From: Theodoxus fluviatilis
Taxonomy: Eukaryota > Mollusca > Gastropoda > Cycloneritida > Neritidae
Direction of reading: 5' to 3'
Assembly: GCA_034096865.1 (NCBI GenBank)
Contig: JAWQFJ010001792.1
Location: 127,501 to 151,524 of the forward strand
DNA length: 24,024 nt
Shown here: one piece after another, positions 1 through 8,909 of the stretch
How positions within the stretch are numbered: position 1 is the first letter of the stretch
How the letters are laid out: the number at the start of each line of letters is the position of its first letter
The notes under the pieces: model-generated
Told to the model about the DNA's origin: nothing
Databases searched by the model: none
What the model saw: only the letters and a program-made list of their open reading frames with translations
Made by a program: the position numbers and the translations under genes

Positions 1-289
1 TGCTCATATGAAGTGAGAGGCTGTGTCGTGTGGCTGCTCTGACGTGAGGATCATCACTGTTGAGGACCGAGAGGAGAAAGGACACCCTCTTTGCATGGTA
101 TACTGCGCTGGGCTTGATCATTCCAAGTCCTCCTTGTCTCCTCGGAGTAAAGATTTGAGCTCTGGTGGATGATGTGTTGAGCTTCAAGTTTTCCCTTATA
201 AAGCCAACCACTGTATCCTCCAGCTCTCTGAGCAGCTTCTCGGTGAACTGAAGATTTTCAAAGTAAAAGTTCAGCTGGGAGATTGCCAT
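1..289 (-). pseudogene. LINE reverse transcriptase 3' fragment (R2/NeSL-like)
   Basis: From an ATG at 287-289 the minus strand is open for 96 codons and runs off the window edge. The peptide reads like the thumb or post-RT region of an R2/NeSL-type non-LTR retrotransposon: an amphipathic start (ISQLNFYFENLQF), a helix with LEDTVVGFIREN, then a glycine signature (RQGGLGMIKPSA) near residues 50-60 followed by AKRVSFLLSVLNSDD. In this family the segment lies just after the RT catalytic palm, and the endonuclease lies further C-terminal, outside the window. The upstream RT core is absent, because an (ATAC)n array abuts the ATG on the 5' side of the minus strand. I therefore call it a truncated fragment, not a gene start. 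The clade is inferred from the GGLG context only; other LINE clades have related motifs. Confidence 0.72.
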
Positions 290-296
290 TACATTG

Positions 297-380
297 ATAC
301 ATACATACATACATACATACATACATACATACATACATACATACATACATACATACATACATACATACATACATACATAC
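297..380. repeat. (ATAC)21 microsatellite
   Basis: Perfect tetranucleotide array of 21 uninterrupted units. It borders the truncated LINE fragment on its upstream side. Predicted ORFs across it on both strands are simple-repeat artefacts. Confidence 0.98.
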
Positions 381-414
381 GTAGATGTACACAAACACAA
401 TCACACAAACACAC

Positions 415-485
<71 letters not shown>
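415..485. repeat. (AG)n microsatellite
   Basis: About 71 bp of AG dinucleotides with one AAA interruption near 424. Together with the adjacent ATAC array it makes a compound microsatellite. Confidence 0.97.
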
Positions 486-488
<3 letters not shown>

Positions 489-1029
489 AAGTCACGTTCA
501 TGTGCTTGTCACAACACAGTCTCTCTGACAACGGAGCGGGGTGGAGGCAGCTGCTTTGCTAGGCCCAGACGTGTTCGGGGCAGTCCGTAATCGGAGTCAG
601 ATTAGAGGGAGGGAAGGGCCAGACTGGCGGATAACCGTTATTGGCTGAGCAGAGATGACGACAGGGGTTCGGCCGCTCCAGTTTGGCAGTGCCTTGATTG
701 TACAGTGAACTGGAAGCCCAAATTGCATGCTGAGCTCTGTTCCGATGCATCCGTCACTTACGCATTTATAGTGTTGTCCTTGATGCACAGGCAGTCGTTA
801 TCTGCACAGCATGACGTTATTTCCCACAAGTCTAGTTTTTATGTTGGCCGCCATCATTTGATGTCAAGGTGCATGCAGAGTAGAAACCACAATGAAAACG
901 GGTCTGCGTTTGCGAATGGCCACAGCCGAGCCTCAGTTCGGGTAACTGAAAACTGCAGCTGTGACTTCCGCTCCATTTGGGTGATACAAGCGCCGGTGAT
1001 ACAAGCGATACTAGCGCCACGAGGAAGGA
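486..1029. other. Unrecognised non-repetitive stretch
   Basis: I see no convincing gene. The longest open frames (about 112 codons on plus, 705-1043) have no domain signature and no sign of splicing. A tiny local repeat is present near 981-1014, where GATACAAGCG recurs with a variant. Function unknown. Confidence 0.5.
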
Positions 1030-2390
1030 AGGACGTGCGGTAAAAAAAAACTATCGGGAAAAAGCACGGCTCCTACCCTTCCGAGAGTCACAAGGGACTC
1101 GAACAAACGAGTAACCAATCGGTACATGGAAAGTATCATAGGTGGGACATGTAATTCGATGTACAGGATGGAAGTCGAAGAGGAAAAGTGGGAGGTCGAC
1201 AAGTGGAGGTATGTGACCCCGCCGATTAATTAAGCAGATCCAACATAGTCTCGAAACCAAACCAACTGGGGTGGAGTGTACATCACCACCCACTCGAATG
1301 GCACCCGGAAAGCAAACTCCAGGAGGCGCGATGGACAGCAAGCAAACGTGAAAGAGGGGCAGTACTGGAAGTACCATTCGAAAATGACGCTGCAAGCCCA
1401 TGTCCAGGAAATTCCCAAGTATACAACGACTAACATTGGGGGAGGCCCGGTGTACGTCAATGATACGGGAAATTTTGGGGCTGTTCCCAAATACAATCAA
1501 ACGTGAACATCAACCCACGTGAAAAGAGGGGCAGTACCTAAATCACAATTCGGAAACGGCGCTGCAAACACATGTCCATGAAATTCCCCCATGTACAAGG
1601 AAAGAAAATTCGGGGAGGCACGCAGTATGCCAATCAAACAAACAAACAAAAATATTGGGGGTGTTCCTAATAGAATCAAACGTGAAAAGTGGAGCAGCTC
1701 TGAAATAACGATTCAGGACATCGATCAAACGTGAAAGAGGGGCAGTACTGAAAATACCCGTCGAAAACGACGCCGCAAACCCATGTCCAGGAAATTCCCA
1801 AAATACACCGACCAAAAAATGGGGGAGGCCCGGTGTACGGCAACGAAACGGGAAATTTGGGGCTGGTCCCAAATACAAACAAACGCGAACAGCAAACCAC
1901 GTGAAAAGAGGGGCAGTACACATGTCCATGAAAATCCCCCATATACAAGGAAATAAAAATTCGGGGAGGCATGCAGTATGCCAATCAAACGGCAAAAGTT
2001 CCCAATATAATCACACGTGAAAAAACGGAGCAGCTCTGAAAGAACGATTCAGAAAAACGACGCCGCAAACACATGTCAAAGAAAGATCCCAAATGGACAA
2101 AGAAAACAAAATCTGGGAACGAGGAGGCACTATGTATATCAATCAAACGTGAAAAAGGGGGATGGGGGCTGTACCGAAATTACAATCGAATGTGAAATAT
2201 AGGGTAGGACCGAAGTCACAATTCAGAAACACCCGTCAATGAAATTTCCAAATGGACAAGTAACGAAATCGGGGAGGCGCTATGGACGTCAGACCAACGT
2301 GAAACAAGTGGAGTCGGTCCGAAATGACAAGTCGGAAACGACGCCGAAAACGCATGTCTATGCAAACCCCATTTGTACCACAGCAAAGAT
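1030..2390. repeat. Complex satellite with 383-bp higher-order unit
   Basis: A module containing AAACGTGAAA, GGGGCAGTAC, GACGCCGCAAA, CATGTCCA, GAAATTCCC, GGGGAGGC and GTATGCCAATCAAAC recurs across the interval. The clearest pair starts at 1343 and 1726: the same string CAAACGTGAAAGAGGGGCAG begins both, and each later landmark repeats 383 bp away (for example GGAAATTCCC at 1407 and 1790). Each large unit contains three related submodules (A about 155 bp, B about 180 bp, C about 50 bp). In the second unit B has lost about 31 bp. Outward (1030-1340 and 2030-2390) the modules are more diverged, for example GAGGCGC-ATGGAC at about 1323 and 2273. Antisense frames up to 150 codons overlap here but repeat with the satellite and have no recognisable domain. 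Confidence 0.85.
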
Positions 2391-2393
2391 AAA

Positions 2394-2417
<24 letters not shown>
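2394..2417. repeat. (GT)n microsatellite
   Basis: Twelve GT units followed by GT-rich degenerate sequence (GGGTGGGTGTGAGTG). Confidence 0.95.
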
Positions 2418-2426
<9 letters not shown>

Positions 2427-2632
2427 GAGTGGTTGTGTGCGCGTAGAAATACACAAATTGATAATTATCCTTGCAAGCAAAAGAACTGTGAAAAAAGTGG
2501 GTGGTTGGAGGAGCATGAGGGCGGTTATTGAAACTAGAAATGTTATACTCGCGTACAAGAGGCGGCTTGTGTCCTGTCCTCGCTTTGCAGTGGGATTGAT
2601 AGCTTTGTCGGCCCGCGCTTGGGAGAGGAGCC

Positions 2633-2670
2633 CGCGCATGCGCATTCGTTCTGGCGGCCTCCATAAATAG
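2633..2670 (+). promoter_or_regulatory. NRF1-type palindrome with TATA-like box
   Basis: CGCGCATGCGCA at 2633-2644 matches the NRF1 consensus YGCGCAYGCGCR exactly. A TATA-like CATAAATAG follows at 2662-2670, all within a locally GC-rich segment (about 2600-2660) set in AT-rich DNA. This arrangement is seen at metazoan promoters, but no convincing downstream gene follows. Alternating purine-pyrimidine sequence can also arise by chance. Treat as a motif observation only. Confidence 0.2.
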
Positions 2671-2982
2671 CCTTCCACTACGTGTTAAGCCCTTATGAAA
2701 ATATTAGTATTTTTCATGAAAAAGACTTCATGCAAATATTCTGTTATGATACTTTTATTTTTCAAATTTATGTCAAAACATGTAATAATAATGATAATAA
2801 ACACCTCCCCTCCCTCATCATTGGCAGATTTCACAATATTACGTAGCTCTTTTCATTCAAATGTTGCCGCATGTAGAACTCACTTGTTTTATGAATAGAA
2901 AATGTATCGACAAAAAAATGGTTGCCGATTTTGGAGTATGCCACAAAGAATGGGTGTGCACACCGTAATACCTGTATATCCA
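2671..2982. other. AT-rich unrecognised stretch
   Basis: AT-rich sequence without a credible gene. It contains a perfect POU octamer ATGCAAAT at 2730-2737 and a short imperfect inverted repeat around ATGAAAATATT/TATTTTTCAT at about 2696-2719. Neither has supporting context. Confidence 0.4.
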
Positions 2983-3068
2983 CAGCTGTGCAGATAGCGG
3001 CTGCTGTGCAGATAGCGGCTGTTGTGCAGATAGCGGCTGCTGTGCAGATAGCGGCTGTTGTGCAGATA
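2983..3068. repeat. 18-bp minisatellite, five copies, alternating variants
   Basis: Five consecutive 18-bp units of the form CTGYTGTGCAGATAGCGG. The Y position alternates C,T,C,T in units 2-5, giving a 36-bp higher-order unit. The period is a multiple of three, so frames stay open on both strands (VQIAA-type on plus, YLHSSR-type on minus). This alone does not indicate a protein. Confidence 0.95.
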
Positions 3069-3250
3069 AAACCACAACAGGCGTTATTTCAACAGCTGCG
3101 CGAGAGCTCAGGTCGAATAAGAATGCACGCACTCAAGGACTATGTTGACATAGGAAGGAAAACACTGTTCACCCCAGATAAAGTTAGAGTTCAGACGTAT
3201 CCAATTTAACCAGGAGGCTCATGATCCTCAGCCCTGCATGAAATCACTCG

Positions 3251-3255
<5 letters not shown>

Positions 3256-3327
<72 letters not shown>
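3256..3327. repeat. (GA)n microsatellite
   Basis: Uninterrupted GA array of about 36 units. Confidence 0.98.
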
Positions 3328-3330
<3 letters not shown>

Positions 3331-3815
3331 GGAAAACGGAAATTTGTTGATTTATAGTCAGTGCTTACATCGCTTTGAACGGATATCTTGGAGAACATGG
3401 GAATAGAACCATTCTCACAACTGTTATACCCTTCATCCGCCGTTCCTTGGTTAAACGTCGTATATCATTAGATGGTTGATCACTTGTCTCCGCAATACCG
3501 CCGCTCAGTTTACGCAGATAAAACGATAATCGAGATTGCCGTCTTCTTGGATGTGAGCAGGCGTCCAGTGGCTGTGTTCCAAACAAGACGAAGCATTCTA
3601 TGGTCCGCACGGATCGACCAAAGCTTACGAAAGAGACTTCCAATCGAACTGCGTTTCCAAGACTAGTGTTTACCTGACCTCGCTTGATGTGAGGAAAGAC
3701 CGGGAAGTTGATGTACGGTGCTCAATAAAAATCCAGTGCTTCAAACTAAAAAGGAATTCTTGCACTTTACTTTTCATGACGGTCATCGTTCCTCTGTCTT
3801 CGTGACTACGTCATC
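3328..3815. other. Unrecognised stretch with short open frames
   Basis: Open frames of 64 codons (plus, 3472-3666) and 92 codons (minus, 3365-3643) overlap. Neither shows a domain, signal peptide or membrane segment that I recognise. An AATAAA lies at 3724-3729 on plus. An isolated exon is possible but unsupported. Confidence 0.35.
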
Positions 3816-4141
3816 GTGTGTAGATCCTCTCAAATGCATGTGTGTAGCTATGTAAAGCACTCGTGTAAGATCCTCTCAAATGCATGTGTGTAGCTATGTA
3901 AAGCACTCGTGTAAGATCCTCTCAAATGCATGTGTGTAGCTATGTAAAGCACTCGTGTAAGATCCTCTCAAATGCATGTGTGTAGCTATGTAAAGCACTC
4001 GTGTAAGATCCTCTCAAATGCATGTGTGTAGCTATGTAAAGCACTCGTGTAAGATCCTCTCAAATGCATGTGTGTAGCTATGTAAAGCACTCGTGTAAGA
4101 TCCTCTCAAATGCATGTGTGTAGCTATGTAAAAACACTCAT
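3816..4141. repeat. 46-bp minisatellite, seven copies
   Basis: The unit starts GTAAGATCCTCTCAAATGCA and recurs at 3865, 3911, 3957, 4003, 4049 and 4095, exactly 46 bp apart. A slightly shortened first copy starts near 3820 and the array decays at 4130-4141. Internal copies appear identical, which points to recent expansion or homogenisation. The repeats abut with no spacers. Confidence 0.97.
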
Positions 4142-4240
4142 GTGTATCCATTTGTTTTGTTTTTTTTCCTCACCATTGTTCTAGAAATTACTGTTGCTAT
4201 CTTACTATAAAAACACGATAAATGTCCTAGTCGTTTATTT

Positions 4241-4250
4241 CACACACACA

Positions 4251-4300
<50 letters not shown>
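4241..4300. repeat. (CA)n microsatellite
   Basis: Sixty bases of CA units with a single CT interruption at 4251-4252. Confidence 0.97.
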
Positions 4301-4304
<4 letters not shown>

Positions 4305-4768
4305 ATCTTCTCTCCTCATGACCATTTACCGTCCCTTACCCCCTCCACCCTCCCTCTCCCCCTTCCCCCTTTCTTCCGATCCGTGCACACGTAAGTCACG
4401 TTTTGTAGTAACCACGCCGAAGTTACGTCTCACTCTCAGGCCTTTGCATAGGAAATAAAATGAATCCACATCCTGACTTGCTTCACTCAACCATCATCTT
4501 TCGCCTTAGCGACGGTTGCCAAGAACAGCCCTCTGGCGTCTTTACTACCTCAGGCCGGCGTTTATGGGAGTTACGCTGTGGGAGACGAAGTTGTGTTCCC
4601 TCAGCCGTGAAGACTAATTCCCTGGCTCATGCAACTTTTACCAAGGTGCACCCAGGAGCGGCGTAGAGAAGGGGAGATGATATGTGGAGAAGGTTACTGA
4701 TGATGGACGGAAGAATGGATGGGGGACGAGTGTGCGGAATGGAGATAACTGCGTGTAGACCCCCCTGA
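4301..4768. other. Unrecognised stretch between microsatellites
   Basis: A pyrimidine-rich patch (about 4306-4376) is followed by 390 bp without a recognised gene. A 68-codon plus frame (4460-4666) lacks any motif. Nothing further can be supported. Confidence 0.4.
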
Positions 4769-4772
4769 GTGT

Positions 4773-4824
<52 letters not shown>
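4769..4824. repeat. (GT)n microsatellite
   Basis: GT array with one TA interruption near its start. Overlapping ORFs reading polyCys-Val or polyThr-His are artefacts of it. Confidence 0.97.
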
Positions 4825-4827
<3 letters not shown>

Positions 4828-4894
4828 GCACGTGGTGCCTGGCAATGGGGACTCTTTAGATTGCGCCGTGCAAGGGTCTGTTTGTAAAACAACC

Positions 4895-5749
4895 CACTCC
4901 TTCTTGTGTGAATGGAGGCGCTGGTGGATAGCACGATGCAGCAAAGATGTTCACTCCTTCCTGTGTGAATGGAGGCGCTGGTGGATAGCACGATGCAGCA
5001 AAGATGTTCACTCCTTCTTGTGTGAATGGAGGCGCTGGTGGATAGCACGATGCAGCAAAGATGTTCACTCCTTCCTGTGTGAATGGAGGCGCTGGTGGAT
5101 AGCACGATGCAGCAAAGATGTTCACTCCTTCTTGTGTGAATGGAGGCGCTGGTGGAGAGCACGATGCAGCAAAGATGTTCACTCCTTCCTGTGTGAATGG
5201 AGGCGCTGGTGGATAGCACGATGCAGCAAAGATGTTCACTCCTTCTTGTGTGAATGGAGGCGCTGGTGGATAGCACGATGCAGCAAAGATGTTCACTCCT
5301 TCTTGTGTGAATGGAGGCGCTGGTGGATAGCACGATGCAGCAAAGATGTTCACTCCTTCTTGTGTGAATGGAGGCGCTGGTGGATAGCACGATGCAGCAA
5401 AGATGTTCACTCCTTCTTGTGTGAATGGAGGCGCTGGTGGATAGCACGATGCAGCAAAGATGTTCACTCCTTCTTGTGTGAATGGAGGCGCTGGTGGATA
5501 GCACGATGCAGCAAAGATGTTCACTCCTTCTTGTGTGAATGGAGGCGCTGGTGGATAGCACGATGCAGCAAAGATGTTCACTCCTTCTTGTGTGAATGGA
5601 GGCGCTGGTGGATAGCACGATGCAGCAAAGATGTTCACTCCTTCTTGTGTGAATGGAGGCGCTGGTGGATAGCACGATGCAGCAAAGATGTTCACTCCTT
5701 CTTCTGTGAATGGAGGCGCTGGTGGATAGCACGATGCAGCAAAGATGTT
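4895..5749. repeat. 57-bp minisatellite, exactly 15 copies
   Basis: GGAGGCGCTGGTGGA recurs every 57 bp from 4913 to 5711, giving fifteen units in 855 bp. Copies 1-6 alternate T and C at one position (CTTCTTGTG versus CTTCCTGTG), forming three 114-bp dimers, while copies 7-14 carry only T. Copy 5 has GGAGAGCAC for GGATAGCAC and copy 15 has TTCTTCTGTG. Because 57 is 3x19 and the unit lacks stops in several frames, three long frames coexist: plus (19-residue unit with CEWRRWWIARCSK), minus (LSTSASIHTRRSEHLCCIV) and another minus (NIFAASCYPPAPPFTQEGV). This is expected of such a repeat, and no independent evidence supports translation. Confidence 0.97.
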
Positions 5750-5871
5750 TCAGATGAAGCTGCTCTAGTTAGTTCTGTTCCTCAGTTGTAAGGCTCTTTC
5801 ATGTTGTGCTTCAGTGAAACTTGCAACGGTCTGTCACGCTGTCGCAGCTTCGTGGTAATCGCTCAAGCGCG

Positions 5872-5874
<3 letters not shown>

Positions 5875-5936
<62 letters not shown>

Positions 5937-5973
5937 CCTTAAATCTTCGATGGGCATTAAACAAATTCTTTAG

Positions 5974-6030
<57 letters not shown>

Positions 6031-6070
6031 CTTGCGCGCTTGCGCGCGCGTGTGCATGCGCACGCGTGCG
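5875..6070. repeat. (CA)n ... (GT)n inverted pair plus CG-rich Z-DNA-prone tract
   Basis: About 60 bp of CA (5875-5935) and about 48 bp of TG (5977-6024) are reverse complements separated by about 41 bp, so they could fold as a long hairpin or cruciform. The TG array passes directly into about 46 bp of mostly alternating purine-pyrimidine GC sequence (6025-6070) containing CGCGCGC, GCGCGCGCGTGTGCATGCGC and ACGCGTGCG. Together this is about 90 bp of sequence strongly inclined to Z-DNA. ORFs here are repeat artefacts. Confidence 0.95.
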
Positions 6071-7883
6071 AATGTGTAATGAGAACAGACAACACTGGAT
6101 TTGCCCTATCATTACATGTGTTGTATCTAAAGTGCGCACTTTCTAAGCGGTAATGTTTCGGCAGTAAAATCTTTTTTACATCCTTTTGTGTTCTTGTTCA
6201 GTGACTATTGCATTTCCATATGTCCTCTTGACATGCCATAGTTATTGAAGAAAGTTATACAATTGTTTACGTCAGTTCACTGCAAAGGGGGGGGGGGGAT
6301 TTCTTTCTTGTTTCTGTATACATTTGTTTCTGTTAACAATCACAATTTTGTTTTACATTTCGTCAATTTAAGCGTGTTACTATTTCGGGACACGACGTTG
6401 GAGTTTCTGGAGCTTTCTGTCGGTCCTGAAAACCTTCGCCATTTAGCTCTGATGTTTTACTCTCGGTTCGTTAGTTAATTATTCAGTAAAAAGTCTGAAA
6501 AAGTTCCAAATTGATCCTAATGAAATTTGGTGGGAGGTCAGGGTCTTATCCAGAGAACAACCCATTACATTTTGGAGTTTATCTGTTATCTCGTTCTGGA
6601 ATTACGACCAAAATGTGTTTTTTTTTGGTTGTAAATCACGAAGTTGATGAAGTCAAACTATTGATGTCGTCATATGCGTTCGGCACTCAGAATTCGCTTT
6701 CAGCCACTAAAATGAATTAAACTTCGTAGCGACAGGCCTGGCTAGCAGAACATCCTGCCTGAATTAATCATACAGGCCATGGAGGAGTAGTTGTGGTGTC
6801 CTTGGTGGAGGTTTGCGCTATCTGAGTATCTTCAGTAGCAGAATAAAATGTCAGGATACGACTGCAATCATCTAAATCATCTGTGCACAATCTTGATGCA
6901 AAATTTGTTAATAAATATCCCTCCCACCTTCTGTGTCTACCTCTCCTTTTTTCCTCTTTTCCATTTCTTTCCATATCCTCCTTCCTTGTCCATCCCTCCC
7001 TTCCATGTTATTCCTCACGTCGTACCTAGCGATGGCGCCGCTGACGGGCGGCAGTGATATTTGCATTGTGCGGAGAGATGTCACCCGAGTTAATCTACGA
7101 CTTATGTCACCGGAACTCGTGCGAACTCAAGCAAGCCTGGCAAACACTGCGGTGGGCTGGGTAACCATGGTGGGATGACACACAGCTTGGTCCAACACGT
7201 TGTGTTTACCCTGCTTCATGCTGCAGGATAGTCAGCGCGTTAGCCAACCTGGAGGGGTGGCCGACAAAAGATCGAAACATCGAAGACCGAACGACAGAAA
7301 GAGGAACGAGGTCATGTGACGATGATCATAGATACAGCTATTGTTGCCCCACGAAGCCCTTGGGTTTGAAGTCATAAGATCTCCACCCAGTTTCTTTTGA
7401 AATGGCATTGTGAAATATCTCGGGCGAGCACGTACTTGATGCTCTGAGATTCTGTTTGCCCATGCGGCATGATCGACAAAGCGGTCAAGTGAGACGCGTG
7501 TCCATCGTTATGGCCATCAGTAATTAACTTCGTCTGGGGATGAATTGTCTAAATTCTACATTCACAACAGATTATACATGCAGAAGAACTCCAGATTAAA
7601 CAAAAAAGACCACAACTCCAGATTTGTTATTGTGTGAATTTGTGGCACAATGGCAGAGCAATGGCCATGGCAACCAAGCAAAATGGTAGTTTTTGCTTAT
7701 GATTGGCAATAGTAGCTGCTGGATTGATACTAGACGCTTCAATTGCGTGTGTGGGGTCGAGAATGTTCCGTGTCTTTGAGACCCAAGTCACGTCTCACAC
7801 AAAGGGATCCGCGGAGCACATTGCACTGAAAGTATTCACTCTCAACAACGATGCTTGTTGGACTCCAGTTTCAGCCTTTCCCC
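6071..7883. other. Unrecognised AT-rich stretch, no supported gene
   Basis: Open frames of up to about 80 codons occur but none shows a domain, splice context or reading-frame bias that I can defend. Local features are a 12-bp G run (6287-6298), a segment at about 6505-6600 (GATCCTAATGAAATTTGGTG and following) that looks like a dispersed repeat fragment, and a pyrimidine-rich tract at 6918-7020. A frame starting ATGGCGCCG at 7032 is short and unsupported. Confidence 0.4.
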
Positions 7884-7885
7884 TA

Positions 7886-7912
7886 CAGTACAACCCCTCT
7901 TTTACGACTTCC
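7886..7912 (+). repeat. Tigger/pogo left terminal inverted repeat
   Basis: It begins CAGTACAACCCCTC directly after the TA target site and contains TTTTACGACTT. The partner at the right end (up to 10411) shows AGTCGTAAAC and terminal AGGGGTTG in the opposite orientation. Confidence 0.8.
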
Positions 7913-8367
7913 AAAAAACCTGTGAAAACCGGTTTATAAAAGAGGGGGGTCTTATAAGAGGGGTGAGTGTTCACAACAAATGCCATTCAATAAGTTTCAA
8001 ACTGCAATGACCCAACTCTTTAGTCTTTGCAAAATATAGACATTTAATGGTCATAATCAATCAATCCAATAACTTCAGCCAAAATTGTTCAGTTCATGAC
8101 TACACATTAATAAATGAATAAATATATACATAGCACATCAACATAACGCCACATGGGCATTTTCACAGAAAGTGAACACACATACAACTCTGCAAATTAA
8201 ACAAATTAAAGGAAACCACATGAAGAAACCACCACCTAAAAAAAACTAAAGAATGGATAATGAGAGATTAGCATTGTTCAGTTCATGTCCTTAATATAGT
8301 CCACAACACAACCTAATCCTGTTCATTTGGTGGGCAAGTCTGTGCCACTGCAGGTTTGCCTGACAAA

Positions 8368-8391
8368 AAAAAATGATGAAATTGTTCTCTG
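8368..8391 (-). other. C-terminal PIP box (QRTISSFF) of the transposase
   Basis: The minus-strand frame reads Q-R-T-I-S-S-F-F, a full match to the PCNA-interacting consensus Qxx(h)xx(F/Y)(F/Y), 24 codons before the stop. PCNA binding by pogo-type transposases through such a C-terminal box is established for Drosophila pogo. Here the inference is from the motif alone. The Phe codons are a run of nine T. Confidence 0.75.
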
Positions 8392-8743
8392 AGGGAGGTC
8401 ACTCTTTGCCTTCAAACACTTTCTCTCAATCTCAGTCTGTAAACCAGACAGGAAATCAGCTGCATCAGGAAGGCCATTAGCAAGAGCATATCTTGCCAGC
8501 GCATGTGCATAACCAGAGGCGGTTTTGCTGTCAATAATAACATGAGGTGATTGTTCATCTTTCTCCTCACATTCATCAGCACAAGGTTCACTGGCAGACT
8601 CCACCTTGTCAACATCCAAACTTTCCTCTGGGCATCACAGTCCGTAAACTCTTCCATAGTGACACCATTCAAGAGGGTCTCAGCGCCATGATCATCAAGT
8701 GCATCTTCATCAGCTGAAGCTTCTGCCACACATTGCACTGCAC

Positions 8744-8909
8744 CTAAAACACACAATATTTTTTGCTCTGTTTATTTGTGTGTGTTTTTATGCTGAGTGA
8801 ACGTCTTGTGCTGTATTGCTGAGAGAAGGAGAGAGACAGAGACAGAGAGAGCAGGAGAGAGAGTGAGAGAGGAAGAAACAGAGTAGGATCATTAAACTTT
8901 TAAACTGAC
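8744..8909 (-). other. Probable spliceosomal intron in transposase C-terminus
   Basis: On the minus strand the coding frame reaches AACAG|GTCAGT (donor at 8909-8904) and resumes after a T-rich TGTGTGTTTTAG acceptor (ending 8744). Joining the two restores one continuous frame (SVAT-G-AVQCVAEASADE). Without splicing the frame runs into low-complexity leucine/serine codons from an internal GA-rich microsatellite (8818-8880). The length is about 166 bp. RNA evidence is absent. Confidence 0.6.

Noticed and set aside
1407..1799. NF-kappaB sites as functional regulatory elements
   Set aside because: Both GGAAATTCCC matches are the same position of a satellite repeat, so they are not independent; mentioned only as a property of the repeat.
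1051..2000. Antisense ORFs of 87-150 codons as a gene family
   Set aside because: They repeat with the satellite modules, overlap each other in different frames and show no domain.
3816..4141. CRISPR-like direct-repeat array
   Set aside because: Units abut with no unique spacers and the genome is clearly eukaryotic; this is a minisatellite.
4638..5791. Long ORFs (279-364 codons) on both strands as real proteins
   Set aside because: All are produced by a 57-bp (3x19) stop-free repeat plus flanking dinucleotide arrays. Frames on opposite strands are equally open and none has a non-repetitive domain.
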